A stretch of DNA of 7,902 bases. It comes from Verrucomicrobiales bacterium. Lineage in GTDB: Bacteria; Verrucomicrobiota; Verrucomicrobiae; Limisphaerales; UBA9464. Shown here piece by piece: positions 1-6,641 of the stretch. Position numbers and translations under genes: made by a program. The stretch lies in contig SXXZ01000161.1 of NCBI GenBank assembly GCA_005789375.1, positions 1-7,902 on the forward strand, in the 5' to 3' direction. The notes beneath the pieces were generated by a model that had not been told where the DNA came from, made no database searches, and worked only from the letters and a program-made list of their open reading frames with translations. Position 1 is the first letter of the stretch. Each line of letters opens with the position of its first letter.

Positions 1-149
1 AGACGCTGCCGATTTGGCGACTACGTTGCAAGAACGGGTTTTCGCAGTGTCGGTTTTTCGGGTTTTTATGGACGTGGGCTTTGGTGATCGTCAGGGGGTG
101 GCAGAGCTGGAAAGCGAGGTCTGGAGTTGTGGGTCTGGGCGGTGTCGGT
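1..149. other. Left-edge non-coding stretch with repeated CGGTTTT runs
   Basis: I see no convincing gene here. Three similar short runs follow each other: CGGGTTTT at 35-42, CGGTTTTT at 51-58 and CGGGTTTTT at 59-67. The plus strand is markedly G/T-rich. The stretch lies directly downstream of the small minus-strand ORF at 150-350 and may be its 3' flank, possibly part of the same repeated unit. The first 28 bases resemble dispersed intergenic repeat sequence that I recall from verrucomicrobial genomes, but that is memory and not shown by this window. Confidence 0.35.
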
Positions 150-350
150 TCAGACGCAGAAGTCGGCTCCGGTTTCGACGATCCGCCGCATTTGGTCGAA
201 CCACCAGTCGGCCCGTTCGCGGCCACAGGGTCGGAAGCTTCGGACGCGCCGTGGTGCTCGACGGACGGGCATCACTGGGGTCTCCAATGGCAGCCAGGCG
301 GTCGTCGTGGTGGCGTTCGTTTTGTTGAGGGCACTGCGTGGACTGTTCAT
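150..350 (-). CDS. Small hypothetical protein with RERADWWFDQMRR motif
   Basis: This is a 66-residue ORF of unknown function. The N-terminal two thirds are low in complexity and basic, with Thr runs and many Arg/Pro residues. The C-terminus carries a compact amphipathic stretch, RERADWWFDQMRRIVE (about residues 45-60), and the protein ends in ADFCV. That stretch resembles the ends of short hypothetical proteins I remember as recurring in Verrucomicrobiota, and it is the reason for calling this frame among several overlapping ones. The ATG at 350 is chosen because the frame becomes unlike protein further upstream (it is open to 422). No clear Shine-Dalgarno is visible. It is isolated from other genes and may be a decaying or repeat-borne ORF. 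Calling it coding is an inference. Confidence 0.4.
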   Translation of the reverse strand: MNSPRSALNKTNATTTTAWLPLETPVMPVRRAPRRVRSFRPCGRERADWWFDQMRRIVETGADFCV

Positions 351-553
351 GCGATGAGCTTGAGGGGTTTGATCAGACAATGGCTGTCCAAGGGTTCGTC
401 GTTCGTGAGGTTCTTTTTTCAAACAATCGGTGGGGTGTGATTGTTTTTTTTCGCTTTCGGTGGGGAGACGTCGGGTTTGAACGGGCCGGCTGCGCGGTGG
501 GGCTCCGCGGGATTCGGCCTGCGCGGGCTGAGGAGGCTTCTGAAAGGAGAGAG

Positions 554-574
554 CTTTCGCGCTGCGCGCGAGGG
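554..574. repeat. GC-rich perfect hairpin
   Basis: TCGCGC (557-562) pairs perfectly with GCGCGA (566-571) across a TGC loop. The stem extends to 554-574 with two G-T wobbles and a C-G pair. No T-run follows, so it is not a typical intrinsic terminator. Function unknown. Confidence 0.45.
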
Positions 575-659
575 GGTGTGTTCAACGACGATTATTCTTC
601 CTTTGGCGCCAATTAAAATTCCCCACTTGAGGTGAGGGGTGCGTGCGACGGGCCGATCT

Positions 660-737
660 GGTAGGGATGGTGTCTCACCGTCCGTTCCCTGGACTGCCGG
701 ACGAGGTGGGGATGGCCCGAGAGACTCGAGCCCTACC
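660..737. repeat. GGTAGGG-bounded palindromic element, copy 1
   Basis: This is a 78-bp imperfect palindrome. GGTAGGG (660-666) mirrors CCCTACC (731-737). Inside, GTCTC (672-676) mirrors GAGAC (721-725), and CGTCCG (679-684) mirrors CGGACG (698-703) as a nested stem-loop. Nested inverted repeats in non-coding DNA, with no reading frame of their own, suggest a REP-like or very small non-autonomous mobile element, or a structured RNA. It shares its GGTAGGG end with the elements at 942-1005 and 6570-6641. Confidence 0.6.
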
Positions 738-941
738 GGGGGGCGGGCAGCGGCCCGGAGTCCGCTCATGGAGATTCGGGCTAGGAGGGTGGTTTGTTTG
801 CCTCCAAGGCTCGCTTCTGCCGAATCCCGCTGCCGTGTGTGCGTGGTGAAGTTCTGGCAGTTTGCGTCTGGGTGGGGTTCTAAGAAGGGCCAGGGACTAG
901 TGCTACGGAGCCGGTTGTCCCAGTTAAGCGGCAGCTCAGGG

Positions 942-1005
942 GGTAGGGCGATTTCTCCGAAAGCGCCGCGCCTCGCTCGCCCCGTTCTGAGATCGAAGCC
1001 TTACC
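942..1005. repeat. GGTAGGG-bounded palindromic element, copy 2
   Basis: GGTAGGG (942-948) mirrors CCTTACC (999-1005) at six of seven positions. The left arm also folds on itself: GGCG.TTTC (947-955) pairs with GAAA.CGCC (959-967) around a TCC loop. The interior differs from copy 1, so the two are relatives by ends and architecture rather than by overall identity. It ends about 100 bp before the ATP-grasp gene and could lie in its 5' untranslated region. Confidence 0.5.
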
Positions 1006-1102
1006 GGGAGCGTCGGTGGGTTGGGCGTGGTCTTAGCTAGGCTACCATTCTGGGAGCAGATGAGGTTGAGGGAGACGGTGTGGCTTCGTAGGGTGAGGGC
1101 AC

Positions 1103-2410
1103 ATGATCGCTGTTGATCGGGCTCAGTCGCTGCGCCAAGCCATGCCGGAGGGAGGGCTCTTCGGGGGGATGAGCTGGAAATCGGCGGCACGGCCGTTGGC
1201 CTTGGGCGAATCGCTGACCACGGAGATCGAGTCGCTGGGGCGTGTTTTCCACCAGTTCTACAAGGCGGTGAACCAGTTGTACCGGCGGAGCTTCGAGGGG
1301 CGTGCGCCGGCTTGGGTGGCCGAGGTTCTGGATCAGGGAAAGCCACCGGAATTGGTAGCGATCCAACGGGCGGCCGCGTTGCGCAATGAGCTGCCTCGGG
1401 TGATTCGCCCGGACCTGCTGCTCACCGAGGAGGGGTTCATCATCTCCGAGCTGGATTCAGTGCCCGGGGGGATCGGTCTGACTCAGTGGCTGAACCAAAC
1501 CTACGCGGCTCTGGGCGATGCGGTCATCGGGGGAGACTCCGGTATGCAGGATGGCTTCGCTTCCATTTTCGGGGAGGCTTCGAAGGTTCATATCGTGGTG
1601 TCCGAGGAGGCTGCGTCTTATCGCCCGGAAATGACTTGGCTGGCTGCACAGTTGGGATCGGGCCGCTTCCAGGTGCACGGAGGAGATTTTGATGCACCGG
1701 CCGATGGTGAGGCGGTGTACCGCTTCTTCGAGTTGTTCGATTTGCCTCAGGTGCGCGGATCCGGTGCTTTGATTCAGAAGGCTTTGGAAAAGCGTATCCG
1801 GCTGACGCCGCCGCCGAGGCCCATTTTCGAGGAGAAGCTGCTCTTTGCCCTGTTGTGGAATCGAAACCTGAGGGAGTTCTGGCGGCAGGAATTGGGGGAG
1901 GGATTTTACCTCCGGTTGCTGAAGATTGTGCCGCGCAGTTGGTTGATTGATCCCATGCCGCTGCCGCCCCATGGCGCATATCCTGGGTTAGAAATCACCG
2001 AGTGGTCTCAGCTCAAGGGGCTATCCCAGCGAGATCGGTCGCTGGTACTGAAGATCTCTGGGTTCAGTCCGGAGGCCTGGGGTTCTCGGGGTGTTTATTT
2101 GGGGTCGGATTTGAGCGCCGCTGAATGGGGTTCGGCGGTGGATCGGGCTCTCGGTGCTTGGCCCGGGTCGCCCTACTTGTTGCAGCAGTACCACAAACCG
2201 CGACTGCTGGAGGCCGATGCTTTGGACCTCGATACGGGGGAGGTCACTCGTCAGCCGGTCCGTGCCCGCCTGTGCCCGTATTACTTCGTGTCTGGCGATG
2301 GAGATCAGGCCCGTCCGAAACTCGGTGGTGTTTTGGCTACGCTGAATCCGGCGGATAAAAAAATCATCCACGGCATGAGCGATGCGATTCTGGCTCCGTG
2401 CAGTGCTTGA
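1103..2410 (+). CDS. Circularly permuted ATP-grasp-like protein, substrate unknown
   Basis: The product is 435 residues, with no signal peptide or membrane segment, so probably cytoplasmic. Several patches look like an ATP-grasp enzyme of the circularly permuted, glutathionylspermidine-synthetase-like sort: ISELDSVPGGIG (about 114-125); LVLKISGFSPEAWGSRG (314-330), which resembles a nucleotide-binding lysine plus glycine-rich loop; LLQQYHKP (359-366), a likely hinge; and RARLCPYYF (387-395) with GGVLATLNPADKK (408-420), which could supply metal ligands. ATP-grasp enzymes couple a carboxylate to an amine or thiol through an acyl-phosphate; the substrates here cannot be inferred. The ATG at 1103 is supported by an in-frame TGA at 1094-1096 and a close-set GAGGG (1095-1099). 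An ATG at residue 15 is an alternative. The gene stands alone on its strand, 12 bp from the convergent argB stop. I am confident it is a gene, less so of the fold. Confidence 0.75.
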   Translation: MIAVDRAQSLRQAMPEGGLFGGMSWKSAARPLALGESLTTEIESLGRVFHQFYKAVNQLYRRSFEGRAPAWVAEVLDQGKPPELVAIQRAAALRNELPRVIRPDLLLTEEGFIISELDSVPGGIGLTQWLNQTYAALGDAVIGGDSGMQDGFASIFGEASKVHIVVSEEAASYRPEMTWLAAQLGSGRFQVHGGDFDAPADGEAVYRFFELFDLPQVRGSGALIQKALEKRIRLTPPPRPIFEEKLLFALLWNRNLREFWRQELGEGFYLRLLKIVPRSWLIDPMPLPPHGAYPGLEITEWSQLKGLSQRDRSLVLKISGFSPEAWGSRGVYLGSDLSAAEWGSAVDRALGAWPGSPYLLQQYHKPRLLEADALDLDTGEVTRQPVRARLCPYYFVSGDGDQARPKLGGVLATLNPADKKIIHGMSDAILAPCSA

Positions 2411-2422
2411 GAAATCGCCCGG

Positions 2423-3301
2423 TCACAGCAGCACCACTTCGGTGCCCACACCTGCATCGGTGAAAATTTCCAGCAGGACAGAATGCGGCACGCGGCCGTC
2501 TACGAAGGAGACTTTTTCGATGCCGGATTTTAGCGCCGAAACCGCGCTGTCTACCTTAGGGATCATGCCTTTATCCACCACGCCGGCGGCCTTGAGGGCG
2601 GGAACTTCGGAGATCGATAGGTGCGGGATGACGGTGGCGGGATCCTTCGGGTCGCGCATCAAGCCCGGGACATCCGACATGAAGACCAATCGGCATGCTT
2701 TGAGGGCGATGGCGGCCATGGCGGCGGCGACGTCGGCGTTGCAGTTGTAGACATGCCCGTCTTCGCCGCGGGCGGTGGGACTAATGACCGGGGTGATTCC
2801 CTGTCGGATGCAGTCCATCAAGGGCTCGGTGTTCACGGCGGTGACTTCTCCGACGAAGCCAATATCCACCGGGTTTCCGGCGGCATCTTGAAGCCAGAGT
2901 TTTTTGCAGGTGAAGATGTCTGTCCCGGCAAACCCTCGGGCCATACCGCCCAGCGACTGAAGGGTCTTCACCACCTCGGGGTTGATTTCCCGAGACAAGA
3001 CCTGGTCTACCACTTCGACGGTCGCGGCGTCGGTGACGCGTTGTCCCTGGATGAAGTGGGCCTTCAAGCCTGCGGCTTCCATGGCTCGGGTGATGGCCTT
3101 GCCTCCGCCGTGGACGACCACTGGGTTAATCTCTACCGCTTCCAAAAATACGATGTCTCGGGCGACGCCGTTGCGAATGGACGCATCGGGCGAGTCCATG
3201 AAACTCCCACCGTACTTCACCACGAAGGTCTGTCCGGAGAAGCGTTGGATGTAGGGCAGGGCTTCCAACCAGGCCGCTGCCTTGGAGATCAATTCTTGCA
3301 T
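2423..3301 (-). CDS. argB: Acetylglutamate kinase (EC 2.7.2.8)
   Basis: ArgB phosphorylates N-acetyl-L-glutamate with ATP, the second step of arginine biosynthesis, in the cytoplasm. The 292-residue length is normal. Visible motifs of the amino-acid-kinase fold are VVKYGGS (27-33, catalytic Lys29), VVHGGGK (62-68), GQRVTD (86-91, substrate binding), YNCNAD (185-190), SDVPGL (209-214) and KGMIPKV (244-250). The extra N-terminal helix leading into EALPYIQRF, together with GTEVV near the C-terminus, is typical of hexameric, arginine-inhibited enzymes, so feedback inhibition by arginine is likely. The frame stays open far upstream, but the ATG at 3301 gives the family N-terminus; no strong Shine-Dalgarno precedes it. 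A GGGG-AGATG-CCCC hairpin (3318-3330) sits just upstream. No other arginine gene is in the window; it is divergent from the membrane-protein gene. Confidence 0.96.
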   Translation of the reverse strand: MQELISKAAAWLEALPYIQRFSGQTFVVKYGGSFMDSPDASIRNGVARDIVFLEAVEINPVVVHGGGKAITRAMEAAGLKAHFIQGQRVTDAATVEVVDQVLSREINPEVVKTLQSLGGMARGFAGTDIFTCKKLWLQDAAGNPVDIGFVGEVTAVNTEPLMDCIRQGITPVISPTARGEDGHVYNCNADVAAAMAAIALKACRLVFMSDVPGLMRDPKDPATVIPHLSISEVPALKAAGVVDKGMIPKVDSAVSALKSGIEKVSFVDGRVPHSVLLEIFTDAGVGTEVVLL

Positions 3302-3397
3302 CGGGCCAAGATGGTGCGGGGAGATGCCCCTTCGTGTCACCTGTCGGATGCCGGACTTGTTGCCGTTTGCAGCAGCTGCGCGTAGGATCTGCAAATA
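3302..3397. promoter_or_regulatory. Divergent argB / membrane-protein spacer with hairpin
   Basis: This 96-bp gap must hold the 5' signals of both divergent genes. It contains a small inverted repeat, GGGG AGATG CCCC (3318-3330), 17 bp before argB on its strand. On the plus strand TTGCCG (3360-3365) and TAGGAT (3383-3388) have 17-bp spacing, each matching four of six consensus positions. That -10 lies only 9 bp from the ATG, so AGGA (3384-3387) may instead be a ribosome binding site. No known operator is recognised. Confidence 0.3.
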
Positions 3398-4000
3398 ATG
3401 AATCCTGCTCCTGCGGCGGCTGGTCCTGGTAATACGTGGCTGATTTTCGCACTCCTGACGGTGCTCTCTTGGGGTGTTTACGGAGTGATCCTGCACAAGG
3501 GTCGCGGCTATATGCCGATGGGGTCCGAAACCCCGCATGCGGGTCTGAAGGCCTTCCTGTTTGTTTGCATCGCTTATGCTATTATTGGCGTCGCCTCGGC
3601 GGTCTTGCTGAAGGTTCGTGGTTCGGATTGGAGTCTGACCCCGATGGGTATCCAATGGAGCCTGATTGCGGGCGTCACCGGTGCCTTGGGTGCATTCACC
3701 TTGGTGCTCGCGCTGGGGGCCGCAGCGCCCATTTACAAGGGGGCCGCAGCCGCGGCCGTGATGCCCATCGTCTTCGGTGGGGCTCCGGTCATCAATACGC
3801 TGGTCGCCATGCTGCTGCATCCGCCGCAGGGAGGCATTAAGACCCTTCCGCTGCCGTTCCTTTTGGGCTGCGTTCTGGCGGCGACCGGTGCGTTCATGGT
3901 GGCCAAGTACGCGCCGTCGAACACAGGGGGTCCGGCCAAGCCGGCAGCCGGTGTTATCTCTCCCGCTATTCCCGCGGGCGGATCTACCAACGCTCATTGA
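3398..4000 (+). CDS. Five-helix membrane protein, DMT/EamA-like half transporter
   Basis: The 200-residue inner-membrane protein has about five predicted transmembrane segments: residues 14-32, 50-71, 87-110, 117-140 and 150-169. The small-residue-rich helices, the conserved-looking APIYKGAAAAAVMPIVFGG region (110-128) and a final helix of the VLAATGAFMVA type resemble one repeat unit of the drug/metabolite transporter superfamily, whose full-length members have ten helices. A five-helix form would be expected to work as a dimer. The C-terminal 30 residues are Pro/Gly/Ala-rich and probably disordered. The ATG at 3398 is preceded by AGGA at 10-nt spacing. The next gene starts 44 bp downstream on the same strand, so the two are probably co-transcribed. 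Transport activity and substrate are unknown; a non-transporting membrane protein is possible. Confidence 0.8.
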   Translation: MNPAPAAAGPGNTWLIFALLTVLSWGVYGVILHKGRGYMPMGSETPHAGLKAFLFVCIAYAIIGVASAVLLKVRGSDWSLTPMGIQWSLIAGVTGALGAFTLVLALGAAAPIYKGAAAAAVMPIVFGGAPVINTLVAMLLHPPQGGIKTLPLPFLLGCVLAATGAFMVAKYAPSNTGGPAKPAAGVISPAIPAGGSTNAH

Positions 4001-4044
4001 ATACGGTTCCTCCAGCGCCCCCTCGTGGCTGAGAACCCAAGCAC

Positions 4045-5316
4045 GTGAGCGATACCGGACACTCGTCCCCTGGGGCCGCCTTGGTAGGAATGCCCCCGTT
4101 GGATGCGATTCGATCCCTGCTGGGGGCAGTTGTGCCCACCAATCCCTTTTATGGGCGCAAGTACGCATCGGTGGGGTGTTCGGCCTTGCCCTCGTCGTTG
4201 GAAGATTTTCGAACGCGCTATCCGCTAACGACTAAGGCCGAACTGGTGGCCGATCAGGCGGCCTTTCCGCCCTACGGGTCCAACCTCACCTTCCCGGTCA
4301 CCGCTTACACGCGCTGCCACCAAACCAGCGGGACCCACGGAGCTCCCATGCGGTGGTTGGACACTCCGGAGAGTTGGTCCGTCATGACTGATGGTTGGGT
4401 GGAGGTGTTGAGGCAAGCGGGGGTGGGTTCGAGCGACCGAGCATTCTTCCCTTTTAGTTTTGGGCCTTTCCTTGGTTTTTGGTTGGCCTTCGAGGCGGCC
4501 CAGCGCCTGGGTGTGCTCTCAGTATCCGGGGGCGGAATGAGTTCTGTGCTCCGCTTGAGAGTCTTGATGGAACAAGGCTTTACCGTGATGTGCTGCACGC
4601 CGACTTACGCGTTGCACTTGGCTGAGACGGCCCGCGCCGAAGGCATCGATTTAAGTCAGTGTCGGGTACGGCGGATCATTGTGGCCGGCGAGCCGGGAGG
4701 GAGTCAGGCGACTGTTCGTTCGCGTATCCAAGCTGCCTGGCCCGGTGCCCAAGTGTTCGACCACCACGGGATGACCGAGACGGGCCCGGTGACTTATGAA
4801 TCGGCCGAACGGCCGGGAAGCCTGCTGCTGCTCGATTCCCAGTTTTTTGCTGAGATTGTGGATCCTCAGACGTTGCTTCCGGTGTCCGAGGGGACGCGTG
4901 GTGAGTTGGTGCTGACGACCTTGAAGCGGGTGGGTTCGCCCCTCATCCGCTACCGGACTGGAGATTGGGTCTGCCCGCGACAATGGCGGGGGCGGTGGAC
5001 ATTCGAGGGAGGAATTTTGGGGCGGGTGGATGACATGGTGGTCGTCCGAGGTGTGAACCTTTATCCCTCGGCCGTCGAGGCGGTCGTACGATCCCTAGAT
5101 TCGGTGGGAGAGTACCAGGTGACGGTAGACCAGACAGGCGATCTGGCGGCGGTGTCTATCGAAGCTGAGGCCTCGGAGTCGGTTTGTCGCGATCTGGCCG
5201 ACCACCTTCATGAGGCGTTGTCGTTGCGGATGTCTGTGAGCGCCGTCTCTGCCGGATCTCTCCCCCGGTTCGAGTTGAAGGCCCGGCGCTGGAAATTTTT
5301 GCCGGCCCGGCCCTGA
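4045..5316 (+). CDS. Phenylacetate-CoA ligase family (PaaK-like) adenylate-forming enzyme
   Basis: The 423-residue length is close to the 430-440 usual for PaaK-type enzymes. Family members activate a carboxylic acid as acyl-AMP and usually transfer it to CoA. Motifs appear in order: the ATP loop QTSGTHGAP (93-101), HGMTETGP (241-248), RYRTGD (302-307), GRVDDMVVVRGVNLYP (326-341), then a small C-terminal domain with LKARR (411-415), where Lys412 is the candidate catalytic lysine. The loop reads SGTHG where SGTTG is common. The start is GTG at 4045, with a TGA in frame at 4030-4032; ATG at 4090 (residue 16) is an alternative, and neither has a strong ribosome binding site. There are no paa catabolic genes nearby, so phenylacetate is not implied as substrate. 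It probably shares a transcript with the membrane protein upstream. Confidence 0.88.
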   Translation: MSDTGHSSPGAALVGMPPLDAIRSLLGAVVPTNPFYGRKYASVGCSALPSSLEDFRTRYPLTTKAELVADQAAFPPYGSNLTFPVTAYTRCHQTSGTHGAPMRWLDTPESWSVMTDGWVEVLRQAGVGSSDRAFFPFSFGPFLGFWLAFEAAQRLGVLSVSGGGMSSVLRLRVLMEQGFTVMCCTPTYALHLAETARAEGIDLSQCRVRRIIVAGEPGGSQATVRSRIQAAWPGAQVFDHHGMTETGPVTYESAERPGSLLLLDSQFFAEIVDPQTLLPVSEGTRGELVLTTLKRVGSPLIRYRTGDWVCPRQWRGRWTFEGGILGRVDDMVVVRGVNLYPSAVEAVVRSLDSVGEYQVTVDQTGDLAAVSIEAEASESVCRDLADHLHEALSLRMSVSAVSAGSLPRFELKARRWKFLPARP

Positions 5317-5337
5317 AAGAGTGGGTCCCAGTCGAGC

Positions 5338-5359
5338 CTTGCTCCCGCAAGCCGGAAGC
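5338..5359. terminator. Possible weak hairpin between convergent genes
   Basis: The 48-bp gap between the converging ligase and S41 genes contains CTTGC-TCCC-GCAAG (5338-5351) and the overlapping imperfect stem GCTCCCG...CCGGAAGC (5341-5359). Only TGTTT follows on the plus strand, so terminator function is weakly supported. Confidence 0.2.
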
Positions 5360-5364
5360 CTGTT

Positions 5365-6411
5365 TCAACGAGCCTTCTGGAAGGCGCTCAACCCGCGGAC
5401 GAGGTCCGCCGCTCGGGCCAAGACAGGGTCGGCCAGCCGGACGGGCACCGCGGCCTTTTCAACGGTGTGGGTATCGGTTGTTGAGTCGTTGGGTTCGCTC
5501 CGTTGCGCGCGAACCAGGTCGGCTTCAGTGACTTTCCGTCGTGAAAGGGGTGCGGAACCCATGGAACCACTCAGACCGTTGGTCCCGCTGGGTTTGAGGG
5601 CCGCGGTGGGGTTTTTGATAAATCCACGTTCGGTGTTTTCTAGGACCGGGATCCGGATGTCTGGCGGGATGGGCCCCGCAACCAAGAGCGATCCGTCGCC
5701 CAGTCGGATGCGCCCTACGGGCACCTGAAGGCGGGTACCGTCTCCAAGGCCGACTTCACGGAAAACTCCATGCCGTCCGGCGGTGGCCTGTCCGATCAGA
5801 GGGCTTCCGGTCTCTTGCCTCAATACGGCTGCCAACGCTTCGGCTGCCCCTTCGGTCCGATTGTTGATCAAGACGGCCATGGGGAGGCTCCAGAGGCGCT
5901 GGGCGCCCGAGCCGGGAATCGAATTGCTTCCCCAGTGGAGGAGAGCCTCGGTTCGATCCGAGAAAAGGCTGGCGGTCTCGCCGGCAGCCGGAAGGGAGTC
6001 GCCCGAAGCAAACCGGAGGTCCAGCACCAGACCGGAGGCGTTGGTGGACCACGTCTTGTCGTTCAGTGCGACCCGGAGTGCCGCGGGCAATCCCAAGTCT
6101 ACCCGGCTCATGCGGAGGTACAAAATGCCTCCGTCGACTCGCTCCCGCCGGGCTATCAGCTCCGGGGCTAGACTGTTTGTGGATTCGGCGGTCGAGATTC
6201 CATGCACCGGTCGTGCACCGAAACGCTCGATCAACGCCTGAGAGGCTTGGGCCTCGAACTCCGCCGAGCCTAGGTCGAGGTTGGTTCGAAGAACTTGGAT
6301 CAACTCCGGCAGGCGCGTCGTCGAGGACGGCGTGTCGCCCTGGAGTCTTGGTGACAAAAAGAGCGCCAGAAACAGCGCCAGGACTTCAATCCACCGCAGG
6401 GTCTCACGCAT
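5365..6411 (-). CDS. Exported S41-family peptidase homologue, probably catalytically dead
   Basis: The 348-residue protein has a hydrophobic N-terminal segment (about residues 8-20, then SPRLQGD), read as a signal peptide, so it is probably periplasmic or membrane-tethered. The core resembles the C-terminal-processing (tail-specific) protease domain: ILYLRMS (96-102), GLVLDLR (127-133), MAVLINNRTEGAAEALAAVL (178-197), TAGRHG (210-215) and a closing GPIPPDI (246-252). In active members the TASASE-type motif supplies the serine and a GK motif the lysine. Here the serine position reads Gly188 (codon 5848-5850) and the lysine position Arg213 (codon 5773-5775), so a pseudoprotease acting as a binding or scaffold protein is likely. 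No PDZ domain is visible. The tail after about 260 is basic, Ser/Thr-rich and probably disordered. It converges on the ligase gene with a 48-bp gap. Confidence 0.82.
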   Translation of the reverse strand: MRETLRWIEVLALFLALFLSPRLQGDTPSSTTRLPELIQVLRTNLDLGSAEFEAQASQALIERFGARPVHGISTAESTNSLAPELIARRERVDGGILYLRMSRVDLGLPAALRVALNDKTWSTNASGLVLDLRFASGDSLPAAGETASLFSDRTEALLHWGSNSIPGSGAQRLWSLPMAVLINNRTEGAAEALAAVLRQETGSPLIGQATAGRHGVFREVGLGDGTRLQVPVGRIRLGDGSLLVAGPIPPDIRIPVLENTERGFIKNPTAALKPSGTNGLSGSMGSAPLSRRKVTEADLVRAQRSEPNDSTTDTHTVEKAAVPVRLADPVLARAADLVRGLSAFQKAR

Positions 6412-6500
6412 GGCGATACCATAGCCCTCGGGCTCGCTGCTGTCGCTTTCAAGTTGCCTTCCCCCGGGCCAGTCTCAGCCGGAACGATTTTGAGTGGGAT

Positions 6501-6545
6501 CGGTCGTGTTGGCTCAGGCCGTGGTACGACCCTGTGTTACGACCG
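6501..6545. repeat. Inverted repeat CGGTCGT/ACGACCG
   Basis: CGGTCGT (6501-6507) is the exact reverse complement of ACGACCG (6539-6545). A second TACGACC (6525-6531) inside the loop could pair instead, giving two alternative stems. It lies just outside the GGTAGGG element and may belong to it. Function unknown. Confidence 0.35.
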
Positions 6546-6569
6546 TGAATGTAGCCCGAAGACCTCCGA

Positions 6570-6641
6570 GGTAGGGACCGATCTCCGAGCGGTCCATGTC
6601 TGCGGCGGACCAATCTCTGCGGTGGTCCGTGTCTGCGGACC
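6570..6641. repeat. GGTAGGG element, copy 3, with tandem hairpin units
   Basis: It starts with GGTAGGG (6570-6576) like the two elements in the first kilobase. It contains two related units of about 30 bp, each a hairpin followed by TGTCTGCGG: GGACCG...CGGTCC (6575-6595) and GGACCA...TGGTCC (6607-6628). A third stem, GGTCCG...CGGACC (6624-6641), overlaps the second and would compete with it. No mirrored CCCTACC end is seen, so this copy may be truncated or of a different subtype. Confidence 0.55.

Larger units (their letters stand above)
351..1102. other. Long intergenic region with hairpins and two repeat elements
   Basis: About 750 bp hold no gene I can support. Open frames on both strands here are short, rich in Arg, Pro and Gly, overlap one another and run through the palindromes. 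Apart from the two GGTAGGG elements listed separately, there is a GC hairpin at 554-574 and a smaller stem at 620-639 (CCCCAC...GTGAGGGG). An AT-rich patch, CAATTAAAATT near 610-620, is the only promoter-like composition, without a convincing -35 box. The last 80 bp must contain the promoter of the ATP-grasp gene unless transcription comes from further upstream. Confidence 0.5.

Noticed and set aside
419..769. Minus-strand open frame of 116 codons in the first kilobase.
   Set aside because: Pro/Arg-rich composition, runs through the palindromic element and overlaps other equally unconvincing frames.
639..1040. Plus-strand open frame of 133 codons spanning both GGTAGGG elements.
   Set aside because: It is made largely of translated repeat sequence, has no recognisable motif and no ribosome binding site.
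2621..3385. Plus-strand open frame of about 250 codons across argB.
   Set aside because: It is antisense to a gene with full motif support; the open frame is expected from the GC-rich third positions of argB.
3302..4168. The argB frame remains open on the minus strand for about 290 codons upstream of the chosen start.
   Set aside because: The extension is antisense to the membrane-protein gene and to the ligase start, is Arg/Gln/His-rich, and has no family resemblance; family N-termini begin near 3301.
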